Positions 17,164 to 24,952 of a stretch of 64,000 nucleotides of DNA are shown here, piece by piece. Made by a program: the position numbers and the translations under genes. The notes below the pieces were generated by a model. It did not search any database. It was given only the letters and a program-made list of their open reading frames with translations, and was not told the DNA's origin. Every line of letters begins with the position of its first letter. The first letter of the stretch is position 1. Source of the DNA: an uncultured Pseudoteredinibacter sp. (GTDB lineage: Bacteria > Pseudomonadota > Gammaproteobacteria > Pseudomonadales > Cellvibrionaceae); the NCBI RefSeq assembly GCF_947502065.1, contig NZ_CANMYE010000005.1, positions 186,001 to 250,000 of the forward strand, written 5' to 3'.

Positions 17164-18324
17164 ATGAGAGTTTTTACCGAAGAGCAGGCCATGTTTCGCG
17201 AGGCCTATCGCAAATTTTTAGAGCAAGAAATTAGCCCTCATATGGAGTGCTGGCGCGAGCAGGAGATTGTTGATCGCGAGGCGTTCCTAAAAGCTGGTGA
17301 GCAGGGCTTCTTGATGATTTGGCCAGATGAAGAATATGGCGGTATGGGCGATCGCGATTTTCGTTATGAGCAAATCATTATCGAAGAAAATGCACGTGCT
17401 GGCACCGGTGAGTGGTTTGCGACGTTGCATAGCCGTTTAGTGGGCCCATATTTAGATCACTTTGGGAATGAAGAGCAGAAGAAGCGCTTTTTACCTCCTT
17501 GTGTTCGAGGTGAAAAAATTCTTGCTATCGCGATGACCGAGCCTGACGCGGGCAGCGATCTAGCGGGCATGCGCAGTACCTTAAAGCCCGATGGGGACGA
17601 CTTTATTCTTAATGGTTCAAAGACCTATATCTCCAACGGTATTAATGCGGATCTCATTATCGTTGCGGCAAAGAACGACCCTGAAAACAATCCACATGCC
17701 ATGACTTTAGTGGTTGTTGAACGAGGTATGGAAGGCTTCGAGCGTGGCCGTAATCTCGATAAAATGGGTATGAAGGCACAGGATACCGCTGAGCTGTTTT
17801 TTAATAATGTGCGCATTCCCAAAGAAAATGTATTGGGTGAAGCTGGGCATGGCTTCTTCTATTTAATGCAAGGCTTGGCAGAAGAGCGCTTGATTGCCGC
17901 TGTAGGGTCAACGGCCAATGCTCGTCGTGCATTTGATTTGACGCGTCAGTTTGTAATGGAGCGAAAGGTTTTTGGTAAGCCACTTTCCCATATGCAAAAC
18001 ACTCAATTTACTATGGCCCAAATGGATGCTGAGATCGATATCATGCAGGCCTATGTGGATACTTGCGTGACTCTGCACAATAAAGGTGAGCTAAGTGTCA
18101 ATATGGCCGCTAAGGCTAAATTACAGGCCTCCGAAATTGAAGGTCGCATGTTGGATCTAGGAGTGCAGCTTCACGGCGGCGCGGGTTATATGAAGGAATA
18201 CCCTATTTGCAATATGTTCACTGATGCTCGAATCAATCGCATCTTGGCAGGCAGCTCGGAGATCATGAAGCTGATTATTGGCAGGGATGTCTTCTCTGAG
18301 AACTATCAGAGCCTTCTAGATTAA
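17164..18324 (+). CDS. Acyl-CoA dehydrogenase (long-chain type catalytic base)
   Basis: 386 residues with AAGGAG 8 bases before ATG. Three-domain ACAD fold: helical N-domain (FREAYRKFLEQEI), beta-domain with AMTEPDAGSDLAGM and NGSKTYISNG, and helical C-domain with FGKPLSHMQNTQF and LHGGAGYMKEYP. At the position where medium-chain enzymes have their catalytic Glu (YEGT), this protein has ILAGSSEIMK. A Glu is present in AEERLIA, the position used by long-chain and isovaleryl dehydrogenases. It is therefore assigned to that subgroup. It uses FAD and hands electrons to electron-transfer flavoprotein. The exact substrate is not determinable. Confidence 0.92.
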   Translation: MRVFTEEQAMFREAYRKFLEQEISPHMECWREQEIVDREAFLKAGEQGFLMIWPDEEYGGMGDRDFRYEQIIIEENARAGTGEWFATLHSRLVGPYLDHFGNEEQKKRFLPPCVRGEKILAIAMTEPDAGSDLAGMRSTLKPDGDDFILNGSKTYISNGINADLIIVAAKNDPENNPHAMTLVVVERGMEGFERGRNLDKMGMKAQDTAELFFNNVRIPKENVLGEAGHGFFYLMQGLAEERLIAAVGSTANARRAFDLTRQFVMERKVFGKPLSHMQNTQFTMAQMDAEIDIMQAYVDTCVTLHNKGELSVNMAAKAKLQASEIEGRMLDLGVQLHGGAGYMKEYPICNMFTDARINRILAGSSEIMKLIIGRDVFSENYQSLLD

Positions 18325-18345
18325 GTCTAAACTTCTTAATAATTG

Positions 18346-18391
18346 CTCATTTTTGTCTAATTAATTGCTTATAAAGTTAGACAAAAATGAG
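18346..18391. repeat. Perfect 15-bp inverted repeat downstream of the acyl-CoA dehydrogenase
   Basis: Arms CTCATTTTTGTCTAA (18346-18360) and TTAGACAAAAATGAG (18377-18391) are exact reverse complements with a 16-base spacer. The second arm is followed by GTTTTTGTC. It may act as an intrinsic terminator for the dehydrogenase gene, although the stem is A/T-rich. It might also be a regulator-binding palindrome, given the promoter-like sequence that follows. Confidence 0.6.
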
Positions 18392-18408
18392 TTTTTGTCT
18401 CAATTTCC

Positions 18409-18457
18409 TTGAGTTAAGCTGGGCTGTGTACAACTATTTCAGTGTAATCACTGAAAT
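18409..18457 (+). promoter_or_regulatory. Candidate hemH promoter with overlapping operator palindrome
   Basis: TTGAGT (18409-18414) and AACTAT (18432-18437) are separated by 17 bases and resemble a sigma-70 promoter. A perfect inverted repeat, ATTTCAGTG-TAAT-CACTGAAAT (18436-18457), begins at the -10 element and covers the expected transcription start. That is where a repressor operator would sit. It ends 12 bases before the hemH start codon and overlaps GGAG of the ribosome-binding site. Confidence 0.45.
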
Positions 18458-18469
18458 GGAGCATAGCTC

Positions 18470-19537
18470 GTGGCTTTTTTAGCTGAAACCTCGAATCCAC
18501 ATCAAAAAGCTCCGGCGGCCCCGGTTACGGTTTTGCTATGTAATCTTGGCACCCCTGCCGCAGCAACTAGCTCAGCCTTGAGGCCTTATCTGAAACAGTT
18601 TCTAAGTGACCCTAGAGTTGTGGAGGTGCCGCGTAGTATTTGGTGGTTTATCTTGAGGCTATTCATATTACCGTTTCGCCCAAGGGCTTCTGCCAAACTA
18701 TACCAGCAGGTCTGGACCGATGAAGGCTCCCCCCTGCTTGTCACCTCTAGGAAGCAGCAGAAACTTTTACAAGATAGCCTAAATTCGGCATATGGCCGCG
18801 GGCAGTATCATGTAGAGTTGGCGATGAATTATGGTGCGCCCTCCTTCGGGCAGGCAATCGCTAAACTGCGTCAGAGTTTTAGCAATAAGCTGATCGTCTT
18901 GCCTTTATATCCCCAGTATTGTGGAGCTACTACGGCCTCAGCTTTTGATGCCTTGAGTATAGAGTTGCAGCGTTCACGTTGGGTGCCCAGCTTAAAGTTT
19001 GTGAATAGTTACCATGAACACCCGCTTTACATTCAGGCATTAAAGCAATCTGTGCTTCGTCATATCGACAAGCATGGTCGCCCGGATAAGCTTATTCTTT
19101 CCTATCATGGGACTCCTAAAGCTTATCTAGACAAGGGCGATCCTTATCACTGTTTTTGTATGAAAACTTCCCGTTTATTAGCCGAGGCCTTAGAGCTTAA
19201 AGATTCGGAGTATGAAACCACCTTTCAATCTCGCTTTGGCAAGCAAGAGTGGTTACAGCCGTATACAGATATTCGTCTACAGCAACTGCCTGCCGAGGGC
19301 GTTACTAAAATAGCCGTCATATGCCCAGGCTTTTCTGCTGACTGTTTGGAAACGCTAGAGGAAATTCTAGTAGAAAATAAAGCGATATTTTTTTCTTCTG
19401 GTGGTGCAGGCTACGAATATATACCCTGCTTAAACGATCAGGCCGGCCATATCGAAATGATGCGCAGCTTGGTTGAAGAGAATGCATTTGTAAATTACAA
19501 AATTTCATCGTCAACAAAACTTAATCAAGTAGCCTAG
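18470..19537 (+). CDS. hemH: Ferrochelatase
   Basis: 355 residues starting at GTG, with GGAG 8 bases upstream. Ferrochelatase marks are LLCNLGTPAAATSSALRPYLKQFLSDPRVVE near the N-terminus, PLYPQYCGATTASAFDAL, the metal-binding histidine in ILSYHGTPKAYLDKGDPYHC, FQSRFGKQEWLQPYTD, and the acidic VICPGFSADCLETLEEI. It inserts ferrous iron into protoporphyrin IX, the last step of haem synthesis. It lies upstream of DUF523/DUF1722 and photolyase genes. Haem and porphyrin genes often accompany photolyase and ChrR loci because porphyrins are photosensitisers. Length and motifs are intact. Confidence 0.95.
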   Translation: MAFLAETSNPHQKAPAAPVTVLLCNLGTPAAATSSALRPYLKQFLSDPRVVEVPRSIWWFILRLFILPFRPRASAKLYQQVWTDEGSPLLVTSRKQQKLLQDSLNSAYGRGQYHVELAMNYGAPSFGQAIAKLRQSFSNKLIVLPLYPQYCGATTASAFDALSIELQRSRWVPSLKFVNSYHEHPLYIQALKQSVLRHIDKHGRPDKLILSYHGTPKAYLDKGDPYHCFCMKTSRLLAEALELKDSEYETTFQSRFGKQEWLQPYTDIRLQQLPAEGVTKIAVICPGFSADCLETLEEILVENKAIFFSSGGAGYEYIPCLNDQAGHIEMMRSLVEENAFVNYKISSSTKLNQVA

Positions 19538-19585
19538 CGTCGGATAATAATACCGAGGCAGTTATTTAGAACAAAGGAGAATATC

Positions 19586-20536
19586 ATGAAAAACAAAATT
19601 CAAATTGGTATTAGCGCTTGTTTGCTTGGTCAAGAGGTTCGATACAATGGCGGTCATTGCCAATCAATGTTATGTCTGAAGACATTGAGTGAATTCTTTG
19701 ACTACAGAAGTTTCTGTCCAGAAGTTGCGGCTGGCTTTTCGGTGCCGCGCCCGACCATGCGCTTAACGGGTGATCCTGAAAAACCAAAGCTTAGTTATAA
19801 CGATGATCACAGTGTAGATGTTAGTGATAACTTGATTGCAGCAAGCAAAGAAGCGATGCCGGCCATGAAGGATCTGTATGGTTATATTCTGATGAAAAAC
19901 TCTCCCAGCTGCGGCATGGAGAGAATTAAGGTTTATCAAGATAATGGCCATCCGCACATGAAGAAGCGCAATGGTTTATTTACAGAACAGTTGCGTAAAT
20001 CTTATCCCAATATGCCAATCGAGGAAGAAGGGCGTCTAAATGATAAGCCTCTCTACGAAAATTTTGTGTTGCGTGTTTTTTGTTATCACGAATGGAGAGA
20101 GCAGGTCTATAAGAAAGCTAGTAAGGCTAAAATTATTAAGTTTCATAGTCGACATAAGTTCATTTTGCAGGCCCATAATTATGAAAAAACTGTGGCGCTT
20201 GGCCGAATGTTGGCAAGTATCAACACCATGGACATTCTGTTGGTAGCTCAAGAATATGAACAACGTTTTATGGAGATACTGGCGAAGCCGGCAAGTAAGG
20301 CTGGGCACTGCAATGTAATGATGCATATACTTGGATTTCTAAAGAAGAAGGTGGATGGTCAGTCGCGCCAAGATTTGATATCGGTTATCAAGCGTTACAG
20401 AAAAGGTGAAATTCCATTAATTACACCCATTACACTATTAAGGCACTATACCCCAAGGTTCGGGGGTGACTATATTAACTCGCAAAGCTATTTTGAGCCT
20501 TACCCTGGGTCCCTAGGTTTGAGGAACACTCTTTAG
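19586..20536 (+). CDS. DUF523 plus DUF1722 two-domain protein
   Basis: 316 residues with AAAGGAG 8 bases before ATG. The N-terminal half is DUF523: IGISACLLGQEVRYNGGHC, CPEVAAGFSVPRPTMRL, and YILMKNSPSCGMERIKVY, with cysteines that could bind a metal or cluster. The C-terminal half is DUF1722 (YbgA type): FHSRHKFILQAHNYE, LGRMLA, MHILGFLKKK, YRKGEIPLITPITLLRHY. In E. coli, the DUF1722 gene ybgA directly precedes phr; here too the photolyase gene follows after 9 bases, so co-transcription and a role around DNA photorepair are likely. The biochemical function is unknown. Confidence 0.88.
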   Translation: MKNKIQIGISACLLGQEVRYNGGHCQSMLCLKTLSEFFDYRSFCPEVAAGFSVPRPTMRLTGDPEKPKLSYNDDHSVDVSDNLIAASKEAMPAMKDLYGYILMKNSPSCGMERIKVYQDNGHPHMKKRNGLFTEQLRKSYPNMPIEEEGRLNDKPLYENFVLRVFCYHEWREQVYKKASKAKIIKFHSRHKFILQAHNYEKTVALGRMLASINTMDILLVAQEYEQRFMEILAKPASKAGHCNVMMHILGFLKKKVDGQSRQDLISVIKRYRKGEIPLITPITLLRHYTPRFGGDYINSQSYFEPYPGSLGLRNTL

Positions 20537-20545
20537 GTATTTGAT

Positions 20546-21949
20546 ATGCAACTGGTTTGGCTTCGAAATGATTTAAGATTGGATGATAATCCTGCGCTCT
20601 ACTTTGCATGCCAGCAGGCGATCGAAAGTAAAGACGCTGTTTCAGTTGTGTATATTGCAAGCCCGAAGCAATGGCAGGCTCATAATGAGTCACCCCGTAA
20701 GCTAGGTTTAATCCAAGAGACGCTCAAGTGTTTACGCTTGAAACTGGCCGATCTAGGTATATCGTTTGAACTTTTAGAAGTTAATAGTTTTACCGATATA
20801 CCGGCTGTTTTAAAAGCCTATTGCATAAAGCATGAGGTAAGCGGGCTTCATTTTAATCGAGAGATTCCTCTGAATGAACAGCGCCGCGATAAAGCCGTTC
20901 AGCTAGCTGTTTCAAGGCTCGATATTACAGTGGAGTGCTATGCTGACGATAGAATTATCCATAGCAACATACTCAGCAAGCAAGGGGCGGTTTATAAGGT
21001 ATTTACCCCCTGGTACAAAAACTGGATTCAAAAACTCTTTGATGCCCTGCCCGAGGTGTTACCGCCACCAAAGGCGGTGTCTTCTCCTTTAACTGCAACA
21101 CAAGAAATATCCCTAAGTGCTGCGCAAGTGTTTCGAGAAGACATATGGTTAAGTAATGAAACTGAAGTGTTGGCTTTGTTGGATCGATTCTGCAGGCGTA
21201 AGGCAGAAGGTTATGAAGCCTCTCGGGACTATCCTGCAATGCCCGGCACCAGTGTAATATCACCCTATTTAGCGATTGGCTCGCTCAGTGCAAGGCGCTG
21301 TTTCCATCAATTGATTTTATCTTGTGCCGAGCAAGGGTTGCACCTTGGTGAAGCTATTAATCATGTCTGGACCAGAGAGCTTGCTTGGCGTGATTTCTAT
21401 CGATATTTAATGCTTAATTTTGAGCATCTAAGTCGTGGGGAGAACTTTAAAACTGAACCCCTTGCCAGGGCTTGGCGCGTTGATACCCAGGCGCAAGCTG
21501 CCTGGCAAACAGGTAAAACGGGCTTTCCTATTATTGACGCCGCCATGCGTCAGCTGTTGCAGACAGGTTGGATGCATAATCGCCTTAGAATGCTGGTGGC
21601 GAGCTTTTTTTGTAAGCTTTTATGTTTAGATTGGCGAGAAGGCGAGAAATTTTTCATGGAGCATCTTCTGGATGGTGACTTTGCCTCCAATAATGGTGGT
21701 TGGCAATGGAGTTCGTCCACAGGATGTGATGCATCGCCATGGTTTAGAATTTTCAACCCTACCACGCAATCTGAGAAATTCGACAAAGACGGTGAGTTTA
21801 TTAAGCGCTTTGTACCGGAATTGTCTGCACTGGATAGCAAATCAATTCATTGTCCGAGTACAGAGCAACGACTGGCGCTTAACTACCCTGAGCCTATCAT
21901 CGATTATAAATTTGCACGCCAGCAAGCCTTAGACTTTTTTAAAGTCTAA
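20546..21949 (+). CDS. phrB: Deoxyribodipyrimidine photolyase (class I cryptochrome/photolyase family)
   Basis: 467 residues. The N-terminal alpha/beta antenna-binding domain starts with VWLRNDLRLDDNPAL. The C-terminal helical FAD domain carries GYEASRDYPAMPGTSVISPYLAIGSLSAR, WTRELAWRDFYR, GFPIIDAAMRQLLQTGWMHNRLRM, and the signature GDFASNNGGWQWSSSTGCDASPWFRIFNP. It repairs cyclobutane pyrimidine dimers using blue or near-UV light. It is the last gene of the hemH-DUF523/DUF1722-phrB run and faces the MerR/ChrR/RpoE genes tail to tail. Photolyase is a known member of RpoE-ChrR regulons. Confidence 0.95.
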   Translation: MQLVWLRNDLRLDDNPALYFACQQAIESKDAVSVVYIASPKQWQAHNESPRKLGLIQETLKCLRLKLADLGISFELLEVNSFTDIPAVLKAYCIKHEVSGLHFNREIPLNEQRRDKAVQLAVSRLDITVECYADDRIIHSNILSKQGAVYKVFTPWYKNWIQKLFDALPEVLPPPKAVSSPLTATQEISLSAAQVFREDIWLSNETEVLALLDRFCRRKAEGYEASRDYPAMPGTSVISPYLAIGSLSARRCFHQLILSCAEQGLHLGEAINHVWTRELAWRDFYRYLMLNFEHLSRGENFKTEPLARAWRVDTQAQAAWQTGKTGFPIIDAAMRQLLQTGWMHNRLRMLVASFFCKLLCLDWREGEKFFMEHLLDGDFASNNGGWQWSSSTGCDASPWFRIFNPTTQSEKFDKDGEFIKRFVPELSALDSKSIHCPSTEQRLALNYPEPIIDYKFARQQALDFFKV

Positions 21950-22031
21950 AAACACTGTTTGGAAATATTTGACACTTCTTAAACGTAGTATACGTCGAGT
22001 GAGCAGCCATAGACTTATCTTTGACCGTTGG

Positions 22032-22292
22032 CTAAGAATAATTTTTAATAATGCGATCAAGTCTCTGGTAAAATTTTTCCAGCTCCTTGCGGCCAGCACC
22101 ACCACTATTGATAGTGTTATGAAACCCTAGGGTGACGTTGACCCCGAAGAAACTAAGAGTTACTTGATAACCGTCTGAGCCTTTATCTAATTCAACTTGA
22201 TCAAGGCTGTAACCATTGTCTGTCACTCGTCCGTGGGTTTCTATAAGGCCTGCTGCAAGTAGTAGACGCCTTCGATCTGCTGTTTGAGTCAT
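22032..22292 (-). CDS. Conserved-looking 86-residue protein coupled to MerR regulator
   Basis: A small soluble protein whose ATG overlaps the stop of the MerR gene (4-base ATGA-type overlap), so the two are translationally coupled. It has an N-terminal helix (ADRRRLLLAAGLIE), a beta region (DNGYSLDQVELDKGSDGYQVTLSFFGVNVTLGFHNT) and a C-terminal basic helix (KELEKFYQRLDRIIKNY). It resembles short gammaproteobacterial proteins of the DUF3081 kind, but this is from memory and uncertain. No catalytic motif is visible. Confidence 0.65.
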   Translation of the reverse strand: MTQTADRRRLLLAAGLIETHGRVTDNGYSLDQVELDKGSDGYQVTLSFFGVNVTLGFHNTINSGGAGRKELEKFYQRLDRIIKNYS

Positions 22293-23242
22293 AACTGTAT
22301 ATTCTCAGCTTCGATTACCTGTTGCAGCATTTTTTCCATGGTATGCCTAGCGTGTGCGGTTTGCAGGTAAATTCTATGATGCAAGATCGCATCTTCGGTA
22401 TCCCTATTTTCGCATTGCTGGCTATAGCTTTCAAAAGCACAAAGCGACTGGATAAGTTCGGCAATATGCTTTGGGCACTCACAATCGATTGCTGTGCTTA
22501 CATTGCTGAGTTTATTAAGTTGTGATGGATTAAATAAATGAACGGGGGCCATCCCTGAACTATCGATTCCCTCGTCTTGTTCAATTTCTGGGCTGCTAAG
22601 TTGGCTAATGGCCTGGTAGAGCTCGGCGCTATTTAGCGGTGCTCTCCATAGTTTAAAGTCAAAGTTTCGCAGCTCTTCGACTAACTCTCTAAGACCATAA
22701 TGAAATACCACAAAAACCGATTCAACTTTTTGGCTTTGGTAAAGTTCTCTGAGGTTGTGCAAGGTGCTTGCGTTTATGGTTTCAATTTGCAATACCGCAA
22801 TATCAAAATGCTCGCTTTCAGTGGCCTCTGAAATTTGGGAAAAGCTGCGTAATCGAGCGGCTAAGTCCAGCTGCTTATTGTCATTGAGCTTAGTTATCAG
22901 GGCTGATGGAATGGCTTCACCACACAACATGATCTTGAGGCGGCTGGAGTCTACGCTAGGCCGGCTTTCCGATATGAGGGTGCGGGACTCTTCTTGATTA
23001 CCTAAGCCTGAAAGCTCTTCTTGACTAAGGGTGGCGAGTTCACTGATTTTGTAGCCATCGTCGATCAAAAGTTTGATAGATCTTAGGCGAAATATATCTG
23101 CTTCTGAATATCTCCGGCGTCCGGTTTCGCTGCGGCCTACTAAAAGGCTAGGGTGTCGACGTTCCCAAGCCCTCAAGCGATGAGCGCTGATACCAGTTTG
23201 TCGAGATACTGTCGCTATTCCAAATTCTGCCAGATTATCCAT
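22289..23242 (-). CDS. MerR-family regulator of the photolyase/ChrR locus (no B12 motif)
   Basis: About 317 residues. ATG 23242 is preferred over ATG 23248 because AGGA then lies 7 bases upstream. The N-terminal MerR helix-turn-helix and wing are clear (FGIATVSRQTGISAHRLRAWERRHP, GRRRYSEADIFRLRSIKLLIDDGYKISEL). The rest is an alpha/beta region (LKIMLCGEAIP, HFDIAVLQIETI, VFVVFHYGLRELVEEL). That region looks like a cobalamin-domain-like Rossmann fold but lacks the ExHxxG motif and the W-x9-EH light-sensing motif of CarH/LitR. It is therefore probably not a B12 photoreceptor. Palindromes lie directly upstream and suggest autoregulation. Confidence 0.85.
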   Translation of the reverse strand: MDNLAEFGIATVSRQTGISAHRLRAWERRHPSLLVGRSETGRRRYSEADIFRLRSIKLLIDDGYKISELATLSQEELSGLGNQEESRTLISESRPSVDSSRLKIMLCGEAIPSALITKLNDNKQLDLAARLRSFSQISEATESEHFDIAVLQIETINASTLHNLRELYQSQKVESVFVVFHYGLRELVEELRNFDFKLWRAPLNSAELYQAISQLSSPEIEQDEGIDSSGMAPVHLFNPSQLNKLSNVSTAIDCECPKHIAELIQSLCAFESYSQQCENRDTEDAILHHRIYLQTAHARHTMEKMLQQVIEAENIQL

Positions 23243-23251
23243 GGCCATTTC

Positions 23252-23284
23252 CTATACATGTCTAGAATATACCTATAGGTATAT
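23252..23284. promoter_or_regulatory. Two palindromes upstream of the MerR gene
   Basis: ATATACCTATAGGTATAT (23267-23284) is a perfect 18-base palindrome. Immediately beside it, CTATACATGTCTAG (23252-23265) is a 14-base palindrome with one mismatched pair. Further right, GTATAGGTAT recurs at 23344-23353, and CTATACA (23315-23321) faces TGTATAG (23343-23349). MerR proteins bind palindromes in promoter spacers, so these are good candidates for an autoregulatory operator of the gene ending at 23242. The binding protein is inferred. Confidence 0.5.
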
Positions 23285-23376
23285 CAAAATATGTAGCGAA
23301 AATCCCTTAAAAATCTATACAGTATTTGTTTTGACTAGATAATGTATAGGTATCGTGACAATCTCATAAGCTTTGT

Positions 23377-24045
23377 CTAAAAGTCGATAAAAGGCTGTAA
23401 AAGATTAGGCACTAGGGATTTGAACTCGAGGGGGGCATCCACTGCGATAAGGCAAGTACAGGCTTCATTGCCGATCGTGATCGGCTGATGCTCTATCTCA
23501 TGATCCAAATCGGCGACGTCACCAGCTCGAAAACAGCCTAGTTCATCCTGGAAGGCGCCCCGCAACACCATAGTGAGTTCGGATCCTCGATGGCTATGCA
23601 GGGGGAGGTTGCGGCCAGGGGCGATACGTAACAATTTTAAGCTGCTTCCTGAAGAGTGAAGATCACTGGAATTAAGGGTAATGCTGTGCATGCCCGGTAC
23701 GATAAGCCGCCAAGGTAACTTTTGATCACGCCCAGATAAAACCACGGCTACTTCGGCTGGGAGTTGATGCTCACTGCTCCCTGAGGGGGCAAGCGGCTGC
23801 GGGGCCGGTTCAGAATTTAAGGTCGCAAAGAAGCTATCCCTTAAAGCTTCGCAGTTGCTTGCCTCTATTGGCGGGGAATGTTCGATGAACTCACCGGCAA
23901 TCGCCTCCGCCTTGAATATCTTTTCGTGGCATTGCGGGCATTGCTGAAGGTGGCAGTCTATCAAGACTACGAAAGGCTGTGAAAGTGCGCCAGCTGCATA
24001 GCTCAGCAACGTTGCTTCGTCAGGGTGATGGTTTATAGGGTTCAT
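23377..24045 (-). CDS. chrR: ChrR-type zinc anti-sigma factor with cupin domain
   Basis: 222 residues from ATG 24045, which overlaps the sigma-factor stop (ATGA). The anti-sigma domain has the zinc ligands His6, His32, Cys36 and Cys39 (CHLQQCPQC), almost the same spacing as R. sphaeroides ChrR (H6, H31, C35, C38). The C-terminal cupin has LPLHSHRGSELTMVLRG, that is H-x-H-x3-E, and a later His in EIEHQP, matching the ChrR cupin metal site required for response to singlet oxygen. ChrR holds RpoE inactive until singlet oxygen triggers its turnover. All key ligands are present, so the switch is expected to work. Confidence 0.93.
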   Translation of the reverse strand: MNPINHHPDEATLLSYAAGALSQPFVVLIDCHLQQCPQCHEKIFKAEAIAGEFIEHSPPIEASNCEALRDSFFATLNSEPAPQPLAPSGSSEHQLPAEVAVVLSGRDQKLPWRLIVPGMHSITLNSSDLHSSGSSLKLLRIAPGRNLPLHSHRGSELTMVLRGAFQDELGCFRAGDVADLDHEIEHQPITIGNEACTCLIAVDAPLEFKSLVPNLLQPFIDF

Positions 24046-24593
24046 GATGGATTTAACTCTATACACAGTTTTTGAAAAGCCAAACGTATGCTTGATTTAA
24101 TCGTGCCTAAGGGAAGCCCACTCGCTTTGGCTATTTCACTGTGGCTTCGGCCAAGGTAGTAGCTTTGATAAATCATCTGGGATTGCTGGTGTGGCAAGTT
24201 AGCAATGGCTTTCTTAATGAGGCCATCGTCCAGGCCAAAGTCGTAACTTTTAACATCATCAATCGCCAGTTTCTCAGCGTGCTTTTGCTCTACTTTTTGA
24301 CGACGCTTGTGGTCTACAAATAGGTTTCTAGCGATTGTAAACAACCAAGTGGAAGCCTTAGCTTTCTCGGGGTTGAAAGCACTGGCTCTACGCCAAGCCT
24401 GTAAAAAAGTCTCTTGGCTCAGCTCTTGTGCCAACTCTTTATCGCCGGACAGCTTTATCAACCAAGATCTCAGGCGAGGGGCGAAGTGATCATAGAAAAC
24501 CATAAATAGCTTCCTGTCGCCGGTTCCAGCGACAGCGACAAGATAGCTGTCCCAGTCATATTGCTCGAAGTCTTCTAACCTTAATTCGCCCAT
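24042..24593 (-). CDS. rpoE: ECF sigma factor, RpoE of the ChrR-regulated group
   Basis: 183 residues. Sigma region 2: FYDHFAPRLRSWLIKL, AQELSQETFLQAWRRA, STWLFTIARNLFVDHKRR. Region 4: LPHQQSQMIYQSYYLGRSHSEIAKASGLPLGTIKSSIRLAFQKL, containing the helix-turn-helix. The partner chrR gene follows with a 4-base overlap, the defining arrangement of ECF11 sigma/anti-sigma pairs. It directs transcription of photo-oxidative stress genes (photolyase, cyclopropane fatty acid synthase and others in studied bacteria). The gene appears complete, whereas a divergent target gene next to it is decayed. Confidence 0.93.
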   Translation of the reverse strand: MGELRLEDFEQYDWDSYLVAVAGTGDRKLFMVFYDHFAPRLRSWLIKLSGDKELAQELSQETFLQAWRRASAFNPEKAKASTWLFTIARNLFVDHKRRQKVEQKHAEKLAIDDVKSYDFGLDDGLIKKAIANLPHQQSQMIYQSYYLGRSHSEIAKASGLPLGTIKSSIRLAFQKLCIELNPS

Positions 24594-24667
24594 CAGCTTT
24601 TCCGTCTTCTTGGTTTATCTACGTTTGAAGAACTGCATTAGATCTACACTGCTAAATAAATAGGGTT

Positions 24668-24697
24668 TGATCCAGCTGGGCAAGAGCAAGGTATCAA
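24668..24697 (+). promoter_or_regulatory. Candidate ECF11/RpoE promoter facing a decayed gene
   Basis: TGATCC at 24668-24673 equals the -35 element known for R. sphaeroides RpoE. After exactly 18 bases comes TATCAA (24692-24697), a plausible -10. The promoter points right, into the relic oxidoreductase at 24732, and lies divergent to rpoE. It is probably the surviving target promoter of the sigma factor encoded next door. Confidence 0.5.
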
Positions 24698-24731
24698 TAA
24701 CTATATTCATGTTTAAGTAATGTCTAACTTG

Positions 24732-24872
24732 ATGCCTAAAAAATTGCAGTTATTGGCGCAGGTATCACGGGCTTGGCTGTTGTCGGGGCAGCATCAAGTT
24801 TGCTTGTATGAGAAGGATGATCGATTGGATGGCCACAGTAATACGATTGAAGTAATTGGCCATCAGCCGTAA
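24732..24872 (+). pseudogene. Relic of FAD/NAD-binding amine-oxidase-like oxidoreductase (5' fragment)
   Basis: The remains of the N-terminus of a COG2907-like FAD-dependent oxidoreductase. In one frame (from 24740) the sequence reads KIAVIGAGITGLA, a dinucleotide-binding GxGxxG motif. In the frame of the ATG at 24732 it continues WLLSGQHQVCLYEKDDRLDGHSNTIEV, the expected next strand and conserved GGHTNTV-like motif (here DGHSNT). Two frame changes (near the A run at 24738-24743 and near 24773) and a stop at 24870-24872 disable it. The remaining several hundred codons are absent; DUF393 follows on the other strand. Such oxidoreductases are standard neighbours of rpoE-chrR, so this is gene decay within the regulon. 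Confidence 0.7.
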
Positions 24873-24952
24873 GAAAAGTCGCTCCCTTGGCGGTGAAGCT
24901 ATATTGGGAAGAGTTATGTAAAAATACTCGACATCAGTTCCTTGTAGCGCTC

